64,000 nucleotides of DNA, taken from NCBI GenBank assembly GCA_905182425.1, contig CAJJBP010000007.1, positions 124,001 to 188,000 of the forward strand. Reading direction: 5' to 3'. The DNA is from an uncultured Planktomarina sp. (GTDB lineage Bacteria; Pseudomonadota; Alphaproteobacteria; Rhodobacterales; Rhodobacteraceae). The notes beneath the pieces were generated by a model. The model was not told the DNA's origin, made no database searches, and saw only the letters and a program-made list of their open reading frames with translations. A program made the position numbers and the translations under genes. Of this stretch, positions 55,310 through 64,000 are shown piece by piece; position 1 is the stretch's first letter; every line of letters starts with the position of its first letter.

Positions 55310-55771
55310 TTGAAAAGATTTGGCCCCAACCCACGCGAAGATATTAGGTATACACCCCGCCCAGGCGTCTATGCTATTTTACCCTTTAGGGGGAGAATCC
55401 TAGCGACCTTCCAGGGTGGAATTCACAATGAATATCAATTACCTGGCGGCGGCGTGGACCCTGGAGAACAACCAATTTCAGCACTTCATCGAGAGGTTTT
55501 TGAAGAGACTGGTTGGCACATCGCAAAACCTCGGGTTTTCTATAGATTTAAAAGTTACGTTTTTATGCCTGATTACAATCTTTGGGCTGAAAAAATCTGC
55601 ACGATCTACACAGCACAACCAATATACCGCCATTCAGAGCCGCTTGAACTAGATCACAATCCCGTTGAGCTATCCGTCAAAGACGCTCTTCGGCGCTTGG
55701 CCAATGCTGGAGATCGTGATGCCATTTCATATTTTTTTAGAATGCACATGGGCCCATTCAGTAGAAATTAA
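55310..55771 (+). CDS. Nudix hydrolase
   Basis: This 153-residue protein starts at a TTG and has the Nudix box in YQLPGGGVDPGEQPISALHR, EVFEETGW. The flanks (RPGVYAILPFRGRILATFQG; KVRFYRF-like KPRVFYRFKSYVFMPDYNLW) are typical of a Rhodobacterales clade. The substrate is unknown. It is one of three Nudix proteins in the window. The gene is convergent with ilvA. Confidence 0.88.
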   Translation: MKRFGPNPREDIRYTPRPGVYAILPFRGRILATFQGGIHNEYQLPGGGVDPGEQPISALHREVFEETGWHIAKPRVFYRFKSYVFMPDYNLWAEKICTIYTAQPIYRHSEPLELDHNPVELSVKDALRRLANAGDRDAISYFFRMHMGPFSRN

Positions 55772-55777
55772 TATACC

Positions 55778-57013
55778 CTAAATGATTAAGTCTACCATGG
55801 CTTCGTCATCAGTAATGTCACGAATTGACATTCCAGCATTTTCCAAACGCTCTGAGAGGCTCGCAAAGTTTTCTGGGGCGGTCGTTTCTAAACCCAATAA
55901 AACAGTGCCAAAGTTTCGTGCAGACTTTTTCAAATATTCAAAACGCGAAACATCATCATCTGGACCAAGTAGCCCTAAAAACTCTTTCAGGGCGCCAGGA
56001 CGTTGAGGTAGCCGCAATATAAAATACTTTTTAACACCCGAATACCTTTGAGCGCGCTCTTTAACTTCTGGCAAGCGTTCAAAGTCAAAGTTGCCACCTG
56101 ACGATACACAGACAACTGTTTTACCGGAAATTTCCTCCTTTAAATCCTTTAAGGCATCCAAGGCCAAAGCACCCGCTGGCTCCAAAACAATGCCCTCTAT
56201 ATTTAACATTTCAAGAATTGTTGTACAAACACGGTCCTCAGAAATGGCCAAAACATGGTCAGCCCGTATGCCCTTTAATTCTACAAATGTGTGCTTGCCA
56301 ATACGAGCCACTGCTGCACCATCTACAAATGTATTTACGTTTCCAATTGTTGTTGGTTCATTTGCTGCGACCGCAGCGGCAAGACTCATTCCACCTGAGG
56401 GTTCAACAAAATAAATATCTGTTTCAGGTGCCAGTTCCGCCAAAAGCCGGCGCGCAGACGCTGATAAACCGCCGCCACCAACGGGCACAACCAAAATGTC
56501 CGGTGCACGTCCAAGTTGTTTTAATATTTCATACGTAACTGTTGCCTGACCTTCAATAACATCTTTATCATCAAAAGGAGAAAGGAAATGGCCACCTGTT
56601 TCTTCGCAATATATCTGACTAGCTCGGAGTGTATCATCAAAATAATCTCCAACCAGACGCACCTCAACCCATTTACCTCCAAACATTTTCGTCTTGTAAA
56701 TTTTTTGCTGTGGCGTTGTTACTGGCATAAAAACTACGCCTTTTTTCTGTAGGTGCCGACACACAAACGCCACGCCCTGCGCATGGTTTCCAGCACTAGC
56801 ACAAACAAAAGTATGCTTATCTTTCTGCTTCCCCATAGCGTTGTAAGCGCCACGTAGCTTATACGATCGCACAGGAGACAAATCCTCCCGCTTTAACCAA
56901 ATTTTAGCACCATAAATGTTCGATAAGTGATCATTAAGCTGCAATGGCGTTTCTGGGAATAGTTCCCGCATGCGCAGTGTGGCCTCAGCGGCTCTGGAAG
57001 TAAAATCAATCAT
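55778..57013 (-). CDS. ilvA: Threonine ammonia-lyase
   Basis: This 411-residue protein has the PLP lysine in PVRSYKLRGAYNAM (near residue 52), the phosphate loop VPVGGGGLSASARRL, and VCVSSGGNFDFERLPEV. The C-terminal ~80 residues form one ACT-like domain (KKYFILRLPQRPGALKEFLG), which binds isoleucine in relatives. This is the short, single-ACT form. It converts threonine to 2-oxobutanoate for isoleucine synthesis. Confidence 0.94.
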   Translation of the reverse strand: MIDFTSRAAEATLRMRELFPETPLQLNDHLSNIYGAKIWLKREDLSPVRSYKLRGAYNAMGKQKDKHTFVCASAGNHAQGVAFVCRHLQKKGVVFMPVTTPQQKIYKTKMFGGKWVEVRLVGDYFDDTLRASQIYCEETGGHFLSPFDDKDVIEGQATVTYEILKQLGRAPDILVVPVGGGGLSASARRLLAELAPETDIYFVEPSGGMSLAAAVAANEPTTIGNVNTFVDGAAVARIGKHTFVELKGIRADHVLAISEDRVCTTILEMLNIEGIVLEPAGALALDALKDLKEEISGKTVVCVSSGGNFDFERLPEVKERAQRYSGVKKYFILRLPQRPGALKEFLGLLGPDDDVSRFEYLKKSARNFGTVLLGLETTAPENFASLSERLENAGMSIRDITDDEAMVDLII

Positions 57014-57053
57014 AGTTGATCCTAGTGCCTCAATCCAAATAAATGCGCAAGTT

Positions 57054-57735
57054 TTACATCAACTCACGGTACTCTATGGCCACGCCATAGATTGTTATTA
57101 AGACACTTGCATTGAACATCATTACGAACCACTGAACTAGGCCAGATAAAATAAAACCAATTATTGGAATTAATTGCAGTAAGCCTCCAAAAATGCTGAT
57201 TGCGACACGCAAAAAGCAAAAAATACAGGAAAACCAATATAATTTTTCGCAATTGGTTTAGTTGCGGCCCAAACCTCAGACACCCCAAAGCGCCCGTCAA
57301 TCGCGCGGGACGGAAGACCCAGAGAAATGCGAATGCCACATGACAAAAGGTACGGCAGCAGAGGAATATAAACAACCAATCCAAATCCATAAGTCATAAA
57401 GCTGAGCACAGCTATGGCTAAAAAAACAATACAAAAAACTCTAAATAAATTAAAAATGTCTATCTTAACTTGCACACTATGCCGTTTTGGTAAAAACCCG
57501 TTTGGGCGCTCCTCTTCAAAAATGCTGATTGCGAACGCAAAAAGCAAAAAGACAGGAAAACCAATATTACTGTCAAAAACCATCATAACCAAATGAGTTT
57601 CAGTGAGGATGTCAAAGCCTTCTAGAAAATAAGCTGCCCCTCCAAGCAACACCAGGACGAAAGCAATTGCGATTGTAGTACAAATAATAGGGAAAGGGAC
57701 ACTTTTACGGCACTTCTTAAATTATTCCATAGCAT
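57054..57735 (-). CDS. Multi-pass membrane protein with an internal DNA repeat, frameshifted
   Basis: The ATG at 57735 follows AAGGAAA. It reads MLWNNLRSAVKVSLSL, then after a frame slip near 57690 IAIAFVLVLLGGAAYFLEG. The middle is hydrophobic (FRVFCIVFLAIAVLSFMTYG, LVVYIPLLPYLLSCGIRISL). After a second slip near 57200 the end reads GGLLQLIPIIGFILSGLVQW, FVMMFNASVLITIYGVAIEY and RELM. About 227 codons and 5-6 membrane spans. A stretch of about 50 bases (57522-57573) recurs with few changes at 57187-57240 and encodes IGFPVFxxFA.AISIF in both. I do not recognise the family. Confidence 0.65.
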
Positions 57736-57884
57736 TTTCCTTGCATGTCTAAAAATTTTTGTAGCCATAATTATTTTGCAACAAAATTATGCTAATAAGT
57801 CTATTAGCACCTAACTTGATTCACAAGAAAAAACCGGGTACGTGCCGGCAGAATATACTTCAGAAAACGCAGATTGGAGCCGAC

Positions 57885-59102
57885 ATGTCCGCGCCGAAAA
57901 AAGTTGTTCTCGCCTACTCAGGTGGTCTTGATACATCGATCATTCTCAAGTGGTTACAAATCGAATATGGGTGTGAGGTTATAACCTTTACGGCAGACTT
58001 GGGACAGGGTGAGGAACTAGAGCCAGCAAGGGCTAAAGCTGAAATGATGGGGGCCACCTCAATCTATATTGAAGATGTTAAGGAAGAGTTTGTACGCGAC
58101 TTCGTATTCCCAATGTTCCGGGCAAATGCTGTGTATGAGGGACTTTATTTACTTGGCACGTCCATTGCTCGCCCTCTAATCTCAAAACGATTAGTCGAAA
58201 TAGCCGCGCTTGAAGGCGCCGACGCTGTAGCGCATGGTGCAACTGGTAAGGGCAATGACCAGGTACGGTTTGAATTAGCCGCTTATGCACTTAACCCTGA
58301 CATCAAAGTGATTGCACCATGGCGTGAGTGGGACCTATCCAGCCGCACTAAATTGATCAGCTTTGCGGAGAAGCATCAAATACCAATTGCAACTGACAAG
58401 CGCGGCGAAGCGCCATTTAGTGTTGATGCTAATCTGCTGCATACTTCATCTGAGGGCAAAGTACTTGAAGATCCAGCCGTTACTGCGCCAGAATATGTCT
58501 ATCAACGGACCGTTAGTCCTGAAAGCGCGCCTGACACCCCCGAGCATATTGAAATTTGTTTTGATGCTGGAGACCCAGTCTCCATCAACGGTGAGGCGAT
58601 GTCACCTGCTAAAATACTCACTAAGCTGAACGAGTTAGGTGGTAAGCACGGTATCGGCCGCCTTGACCTTGTTGAGGGTAGATTTGTTGGAATGAAATCA
58701 AGGGGAATTTACGAGACTCCTGGTGGAACGTTGCTATTGGAAGCACACAGGGGAATTGAGTCTATCACGCTCGACCGCGGCGCAGCACATCTAAAAGATG
58801 AGTTGATGCCAAAGTATGCAGAGCTAATTTATAATGGTTTTTGGTTCAGCCCTGAGCGCGAGATGCTACAAGCGATGATTGATAAATCTCAGGAGCATGT
58901 AACAGGAACTGTTCGCCTTAAACTTTATAAAGGTTCTGCAAAAACAGTGGGACGTTGGTCGGACCACAGTCTTTATTCAGAAGCACACGTGACCTTTGAA
59001 GACGATGCAGGTGCTTACGACCAAAAAGATGCAGCGGGTTTCATCCAGCTTAACGCTCTACGCTTAAAGCTTTTGGCTGCGCGCAAAAACCGACTGGGTT
59101 GA
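57885..59102 (+). CDS. argG: Argininosuccinate synthase
   Basis: The ATG at 57885 follows GGAG; a longer frame from 57789 has no ribosome site. The 405-residue protein has the PP-loop [40 protein letters not shown], and [20 protein letters not shown]. It joins citrulline and aspartate in arginine synthesis. argJ of the same pathway lies 24 kb away, so the pathway is not an operon here. Confidence 0.97.
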   Translation: MSAPKKVVLAYSGGLDTSIILKWLQIEYGCEVITFTADLGQGEELEPARAKAEMMGATSIYIEDVKEEFVRDFVFPMFRANAVYEGLYLLGTSIARPLISKRLVEIAALEGADAVAHGATGKGNDQVRFELAAYALNPDIKVIAPWREWDLSSRTKLISFAEKHQIPIATDKRGEAPFSVDANLLHTSSEGKVLEDPAVTAPEYVYQRTVSPESAPDTPEHIEICFDAGDPVSINGEAMSPAKILTKLNELGGKHGIGRLDLVEGRFVGMKSRGIYETPGGTLLLEAHRGIESITLDRGAAHLKDELMPKYAELIYNGFWFSPEREMLQAMIDKSQEHVTGTVRLKLYKGSAKTVGRWSDHSLYSEAHVTFEDDAGAYDQKDAAGFIQLNALRLKLLAARKNRLG

Positions 59103-59212
59103 GCGCTTAAGTAAGCGTAAAACCCGGATCAAAAATTGTTTCTAGCGCTTCAATAACCTCAAATAACTCAATTTTCTTTTTATAATCGTTATTTTTTCTG
59201 AGCCCCTACTAC

Positions 59213-59935
59213 CTAAAATCTCAGCTTTAATTCAGAAAGCTGGGCGTATATTTCCATGGCAGGCCTCAATACTTCATCAAATTCAACGGCTAGAGTCGGA
59301 ACTGGTCCAGAGATTGACCCAAACTCTGTAGACTTGTGAACAGCGTCATACCAATGCGGCGCCCAAACTCCGTCTTCTTGCCTAGCACCAGATGGCCAAT
59401 TTAACATTCGAGAATCAAACTCAATACCCAGCACGGCACACAAAGCGCTCAACGCAACTTTAGGTTGCTCCAGAATATCGTCACTATCAATAACAATGGG
59501 CGGTGTTCTACATACTGTTAAACAATGTTCAAAAATACGCTTCTGCTGCGCAAATCCAAGGTCATCAAGAGTTAAGCGTCCACGTTTTTTTGCGTAGCTT
59601 GCAATCACTCTGGCGGGGTGTCGGATCAAGAAAACGTTTTCCTGTTGTGCAATCCAGTCAAGAGAGAACTCTGGTAGCATGTGATGCGTCATTAGCTTTT
59701 GATACCAAATTGTAAAACCATTCAACGGTTCTTTTGTTAGACCAGCACTAATCAAGTCAGGGTCCCACGGTTGGCTGTTTAAAATTTCTTCATTCATCGG
59801 GTGAACAACCCCCGAATAATGCAAGTAAGCAGCATAATACGGCTCATCAACAATTGTGGTATCTATTCGGTTTCCAAATGAATACATCATCGAAGTCGAA
59901 AGGTTGCGCGGTCCTGACCACATCGAAATTCTCAT
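59213..59935 (-). CDS. Sulfotransferase-like P-loop protein
   Basis: This 240-residue protein has a PAPS-type 5'-phosphosulfate loop at the very N-terminus (MWSGPRNLSTSMMYSFGNR) and a second motif VFLIRHPARVIASYAKKRG (3'-phosphate binding). It resembles a family found beside branched-chain aminotransferases in proteobacteria. It overlaps the aminotransferase gene by four bases. Substrate unknown; cysQ in the same window would remove the PAP produced by any sulfotransferase. Confidence 0.8.
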   Translation of the reverse strand: MRISMWSGPRNLSTSMMYSFGNRIDTTIVDEPYYAAYLHYSGVVHPMNEEILNSQPWDPDLISAGLTKEPLNGFTIWYQKLMTHHMLPEFSLDWIAQQENVFLIRHPARVIASYAKKRGRLTLDDLGFAQQKRIFEHCLTVCRTPPIVIDSDDILEQPKVALSALCAVLGIEFDSRMLNWPSGARQEDGVWAPHWYDAVHKSTEFGSISGPVPTLAVEFDEVLRPAMEIYAQLSELKLRF

Positions 59936-60840
59936 TCTGTCAACTTCTTAATCAGGTTCTTGTATAACCCCCTCAGACGATTTGTAACTGGACCCATTTC
60001 ACCATCACCAATGGGCCGGCCGTCGATATCAATAACAGGTGTTTGGGCGCCAAACGTACCCGTTAAAAAAGCCTCTTCGGCGCCGTAAGTATCGACCAAG
60101 CTAAAATTGCGCTCATAAACAGGGATTTCACTTTCTCGACACAGATCAATCACTTTTTGCCGGGTTATGCCATTCATGCAGTAGTCACCAGTGCTTGTCC
60201 AAACAGCGCCTTTACGCACGATAAAGAAGTTGCAAGCGTTAGTTGTGTTAACAAAGCCATGCGTGTCCAGCATCAAAGCTTCATCCGCACCGGCTTTTTC
60301 AGCAGCAATGCAGGCTAAAATACAATTTAGTTTTGAGTGGGAATTTAGCTTTGGGTCTTGCGTCATTGGCAAGCCACGCAAATGAGGCACTGTTGATAGG
60401 CGGATGCCGCGTGGGTGGCTAGGGGTTGAGTGCTCCATAATGATCGTGAATGTTGGACCAGATTGTGACAAACTTGGGTGTTGGAATGGGCGAACCTTAA
60501 CTCCGCGCGTTACCATGAGACGAGCGTGAGCATCAGTATGCATGTTATTTGCCGCCTGCGTATCCAGAAGAGCTTTAACCACACCAGTCCGGTCCAAACG
60601 TAAATCAATGTCTACAGCCCTAGCGGCTTCAAACAATCGATCCATATGCTCATCTAGAAAAGCCCACGTTCCGTTATAGAGCCGTAGCCCCTCCCAAACC
60701 CCATCACCCAACATAAAACCACTATCATAAACGCTTACAACAGCCAGTTCCTTTGGCACTATTGTACCATTTAAATATATTTTAATGTTCTCATTTCGAG
60801 CATCTTCTGCGGCTTGATGGGTTGTTACATAATCTGACAT
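59932..60840 (-). CDS. Class IV aminotransferase (branched-chain or D-amino acid type)
   Basis: This 302-residue protein has the fold-type IV pattern: VYDSGFMLGDGVWEGLRLYN, the PLP lysine in LNSHSKLNCILACIAAEKAG (near residue 166), EALMLDTHGFVNTTNACNFF and the phosphate-binding GITRQKVIDLCRE. This set fits branched-chain or D-amino acid aminotransferases and 4-amino-4-deoxychorismate lyase; I favour an aminotransferase. Translation is coupled to the sulfotransferase gene. Confidence 0.87.
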   Translation of the reverse strand: MSDYVTTHQAAEDARNENIKIYLNGTIVPKELAVVSVYDSGFMLGDGVWEGLRLYNGTWAFLDEHMDRLFEAARAVDIDLRLDRTGVVKALLDTQAANNMHTDAHARLMVTRGVKVRPFQHPSLSQSGPTFTIIMEHSTPSHPRGIRLSTVPHLRGLPMTQDPKLNSHSKLNCILACIAAEKAGADEALMLDTHGFVNTTNACNFFIVRKGAVWTSTGDYCMNGITRQKVIDLCRESEIPVYERNFSLVDTYGAEEAFLTGTFGAQTPVIDIDGRPIGDGEMGPVTNRLRGLYKNLIKKLTE

Positions 60841-61111
60841 GAATCAAACCGTAGGCTGAACAACAATCAACGCCAAGGGGTAAAGTGCTACTTGCGCCAT
60901 CAAAGAATGTTTTGTTTTTCTACTTTGCCTAGAAAATATTTGCGGGTGCATCTGAGATGTCCCATAGTCGGAAACATTATTTGGGCTTTAGCTTTATCAT
61001 CATCCACTTTGACACATTATGACAATCTAAGGCCTACAAGGAATATTTGAAAATTGCAGACCTACCTGTTGGGTCACATAGCTTTGGAAACTTCCCACCT
61101 TATAAAAACCT

Positions 61112-61987
61112 CTAAGGCTTAAAGGCCAAAACTTCCGCCAGAGTGGGAATTGAATCTGCTGTCCCTGGTCGTGTGACCTGTAAGGCGGAGGCTTTATTGG
61201 CTATTTTCAAGGCTTTTTTTGGACCGTCACCTTGCGAAAGCCTGCCAACGAAGTAGCCACAAAAAGTATCACCCGCGCCAGTTGTATCGACAACATTGAC
61301 CGAATGGCCCTCAACGACCGACACAGTTTTAGATACAAAGTCATGGTAAGCAGCCCCTTGGGCTCCGTATGTGATGAGCATTGCTCCCACACCTAGATCT
61401 TCGAAATTTATAAGGTCTCGCGCTTCGATGAGCGAAGCTGCCTCATGCTCATTCACACATAAGATATCAACGCAGTCGATAACCGAAGCCACCACATCAG
61501 CATCAAACGGAGCGGCGGAGTAAACTACGCTCGCCCCCTTAGTTTTAGCAAGGGCTGCAGCCATACGTTGCTGGGATGTTTCATTTTGCAACACCAGCCA
61601 ATCTTGTGGGCCAATCTCACTCAGCCGGCTAGAGACCATATCTGAACTGATTGTAATATTTGTTCCTGGGAAAAGGGTAATTGCGTTTTCACCATCTGGG
61701 GCGATGCTGATAATCCCGTGACCCGACGCGCCATCAAGTTGCGCAACGCCCGAGGTGTTAACACCCAAACTGCGCAGTCGTGCTGTAAGCCATGCACCAT
61801 CTTCACCAACTGCACCAATATGTAAAACCTCAGCACCCGACATTCTGATCGCAACAGACTGGTTTGCACCCTTGCCTCCCAATCCTTTTTCAAGGTGGGT
61901 TGCTGCCAATGTTTCTCCAGGTGCTGGAATGTGTGGGACCTGATATAGATAATCAGCGTTAATTGAGCCCAAGTTATAGACGGTCAT
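61112..61987 (-). CDS. rbsK: Ribokinase (PfkB family)
   Basis: This 291-residue protein has the PfkB signatures: LGSINADYLYQVPHIPAPGE and GLGGKGANQSVAIRMSGAEV at the N-terminus, and VVDTTGAGDTFCGYFVGRLS near residue 235, with the catalytic Asp of GAGD. It phosphorylates ribose or a related sugar. It overlaps the malic enzyme gene by four bases. No ribose transporter is next to it, so the exact sugar is open. Confidence 0.88.
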   Translation of the reverse strand: MTVYNLGSINADYLYQVPHIPAPGETLAATHLEKGLGGKGANQSVAIRMSGAEVLHIGAVGEDGAWLTARLRSLGVNTSGVAQLDGASGHGIISIAPDGENAITLFPGTNITISSDMVSSRLSEIGPQDWLVLQNETSQQRMAAALAKTKGASVVYSAAPFDADVVASVIDCVDILCVNEHEAASLIEARDLINFEDLGVGAMLITYGAQGAAYHDFVSKTVSVVEGHSVNVVDTTGAGDTFCGYFVGRLSQGDGPKKALKIANKASALQVTRPGTADSIPTLAEVLAFKP

Positions 61988-64000
61988 CGAATATTACAGG
62001 CGGCAATAACAGCCATGTTCAGAATATCACTCACGGAAGATACCGTCGAGCAAATTTGTATTGGCTTATCGATCCCAGTTAAGATTGGCCCAATTACAGT
62101 TGCTCCACCCATTTCCTGCATTAACTTAACAGAGATAGATGCAGAGTGCCGTGCTGGCACAACTAGAACGTTTGCCGGTCCAGTAAGACGACTGAATGGA
62201 TATTTTTTCATTTCCTCAACATTCAAGGCAACATCAACGGCCATTTCGCCCTCATATTCGAAGTCAACACCACGCTTTTGTAGTATCTGGGGTGCAATGC
62301 GCATTTTTTCAGCCCGCTCAGAAATAGGATATCCGAAAGTCGAAAAACTGACGAAGGCAACACGTGGATCAAGGCCTAGGGCGCGAGCAACGCCCGCCCC
62401 ACGCTCTGCAATATCAGCCAAGTCGTTTTCATCAGGCCACTCATGCACCAGAGTATCTGCAATCAGGACGATTTTACCTTTTGACAATAATGCCGTCACA
62501 CCAACGGCACCATCGTGTGGGCCAACATCATAAACATGGTTAATCAAATCTAAAACATGGGCAGATTTACGCGTCACACCTGTGACTAACCCATCTCCAT
62601 GACCGTGAGCCAACATAAGAGATCCAAAGACGTGACGATCCCGAGCCGCTAGGCGATGCACGTCTGTCTGATCAAAACCCTTGCGATGCAAGCGTTTGTA
62701 CAGATACTCTTTATATGTATCCAAATGCTCAGTCTTGGCGGCATTCACAATCTGAAGCTCTCCGACAGCATCGCCGAGACCCGCAACTTTAAGCTGAGCG
62801 TGGATATCAGCCTCACGGCCAACAACAATAGACTGACCAAAACCCTGCCGTTGATATTGAACAGCCGCACGCAAAACGCGCTCATCATGGCCTTCAGAGA
62901 AAATCATACGTGCTTGAGATGATCTTGCGCGGGCATTTATGCCACGCAGTATGCTGGCTGTGGGGTCCATGCGAGTTTTCAAAGACAGCTCATAGCCATC
63001 CATATCCACAATTGGACGTCGCGCCACACCTGTGTCCATGCCGACACGCGCAACGGCGGGTGGAATGCGGTAAATCAAACGTGGATCAAACGGTGTGGGA
63101 ATGATATAATCGCGACCAAAGCTTAACTTAGTACCATAGGCCAGTGCCACTTCCTCTGGAACCTCTTCCCGCGCCAAAGCCGCCAATGCTCTTGCACAAG
63201 CAATTTTCATCTCATCATTGATAGCACGCGCGTGAATATCTAATGCACCACGAAACAGGTATGGAAAACCCAAAACATTGTTTACCTGGTTCGGATAGTC
63301 AGAACGGCCTGTGGCCACAATGGCATCAGGGCGCACCTCTTGTGCCTCTTCTGGAGTGATCTCTGGATCAGGGTTCGCCATTGCAAATATAACGGGATTA
63401 TCAGCCATAGCCATAACCATCTTTTGTGTCACTGCGCCCTTAACCGAAACTCCAAGAAATACGTCTGCTCCAACCATAGCTTCTTCAAGGCTGCGTAATT
63501 CGGTAGTAATTGCATGCGCAGACTTCCACTGGTTCATACCCTCTGTACGACCCTGATATATTACACCCTTTGTGTCACAGACCACACAATTATTATGATT
63601 GGCACCCATAGCCTTAAGTAGCTCAACACACGCTATTCCAGCAGCACCTGCCCCATTGAGAACAATTTTTACGTCTTGGATCTTCTTTCCTGACAGATGC
63701 AGAGCGTTGATCAGACCTGCGGCGCAGATTACTGCAGTACCGTGTTGATCGTCGTGGAACACAGGAATATCCATGCGCTCTTTAAGCGCCTGCTCAATTA
63801 TGAAGCACTCCGGTGCTTTTATATCTTCAAGGTTGATCCCACCAAAAGTTGGCCCCATTAGCTCAACCGCTTTAATAAACTCGTCTGGATCCTCGGTATC
63901 AAGTTCAATATCTATTGAATTCACGTCTGCAAAGCGTTTGAATAAAACGGCCTTACCCTCCATGACAGGCTTACTACCTAAAGCCCCCAAATTTCCTAAT
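61984..64000 (-). CDS. maeB: NADP-dependent malic enzyme with phosphotransacetylase-like domain (5' end beyond window)
   Basis: The frame is open at the right edge, so the first part of the gene is missing. The visible part starts LGNLGALGSKPVMEGKAVLF and has CFIIEQALKERMDIPVFHDD, QHGTAVICAAGLINAL, and the NAD(P) fold IVLNGAGAAGIACVELLKAM. A linker leads to a C-terminal PTA-like domain of about 320 residues (ARMIFSEGHDERVLRAAVQY, LIADTLVHEWPDENDLADIA, VLVVPARHSASISVKLMQEM). In this family the PTA part is regulatory and lacks activity. It converts malate to pyruvate and CO2 with NADPH formation. Confidence 0.95.
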   Translation of the reverse strand, partial: LGNLGALGSKPVMEGKAVLFKRFADVNSIDIELDTEDPDEFIKAVELMGPTFGGINLEDIKAPECFIIEQALKERMDIPVFHDDQHGTAVICAAGLINALHLSGKKIQDVKIVLNGAGAAGIACVELLKAMGANHNNCVVCDTKGVIYQGRTEGMNQWKSAHAITTELRSLEEAMVGADVFLGVSVKGAVTQKMVMAMADNPVIFAMANPDPEITPEEAQEVRPDAIVATGRSDYPNQVNNVLGFPYLFRGALDIHARAINDEMKIACARALAALAREEVPEEVALAYGTKLSFGRDYIIPTPFDPRLIYRIPPAVARVGMDTGVARRPIVDMDGYELSLKTRMDPTASILRGINARARSSQARMIFSEGHDERVLRAAVQYQRQGFGQSIVVGREADIHAQLKVAGLGDAVGELQIVNAAKTEHLDTYKEYLYKRLHRKGFDQTDVHRLAARDRHVFGSLMLAHGHGDGLVTGVTRKSAHVLDLINHVYDVGPHDGAVGVTALLSKGKIVLIADTLVHEWPDENDLADIAERGAGVARALGLDPRVAFVSFSTFGYPISERAEKMRIAPQILQKRGVDFEYEGEMAVDVALNVEEMKKYPFSRLTGPANVLVVPARHSASISVKLMQEMGGATVIGPILTGIDKPIQICSTVSSVSDILNMAVIAACNIR

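Overview
The window looks like chromosomal DNA of a marine alphaproteobacterium of the order Rhodobacterales (Roseobacter-like) with a fairly AT-rich genome. The evidence is gene content and order: leuS-lptE-holA, lptC-lptA-lptB-hpf-ptsN without a linked rpoN, secA divergent from a parvulin gene followed by argJ and mutT, rimP-nusA-ylxR-infB, hemH followed by a tiny secreted protein, a DUF2125-type protein, and a malic enzyme fused to a phosphotransacetylase-like domain. There are no rRNA or tRNA genes, no CRISPR array and no insertion sequence that I can recognise.

Layout. 0-13 kb: envelope and housekeeping genes (DUF2125 protein, enoyl-CoA hydratase family, flavoprotein, GST, holA, lptE, leuS, porin, PLP-binding protein, L,D-transpeptidase, ribA, response regulator, amidinotransferase). 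Between the response regulator and the amidinotransferase is a short fragment that reads as a Bacteroidota type IX secretion sorting domain, and the amidinotransferase stops before its catalytic cysteine. 13.5-18.7 kb: one very large Ala/Pro/Gly-rich repetitive gene on the minus strand with a signal peptide. It has eight copies of a conserved module of roughly 35 residues, separated by blocks of 22-residue repeats in one half and 18-residue repeats in the other, and it ends in polyalanine. I do not recognise it, and it is the most unusual object here. 19-23 kb: RNase D-like exonuclease and the LPS transport/ribosome hibernation/PtsN cluster. 23.5-30 kb: cysQ, alkB, dnaK-dnaJ, and a PstS-OmpA fusion. 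30-41 kb: secA, parvulin, argJ, mutT, infB, ylxR, nusA, rimP. 41-57 kb: pip, ubiG, marR, nitrilase, grxC, methyltransferase, hemH, two L,D-transpeptidases around a CAP lipoprotein, RNA methyltransferase, ABC exporter, CCA-adding enzyme, Nudix enzymes, hslO, ilvA. 57-64 kb: membrane protein, argG, sulfotransferase, class IV aminotransferase, ribokinase, malic enzyme (cut by the window end).

Sequence quality is a major theme. About twenty reading-frame breaks occur, many in genes that cannot be dispensed with (leuS, dnaK, secA, infB, nusA). In each case the protein resumes in another frame within a few bases, often at a homopolymer. This is best explained by uncorrected indel errors, not gene decay, so interrupted genes are annotated as single genes. 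The same caution applies to the repetitive gene and to the Bacteroidota fragment, which could be a chimeric join.
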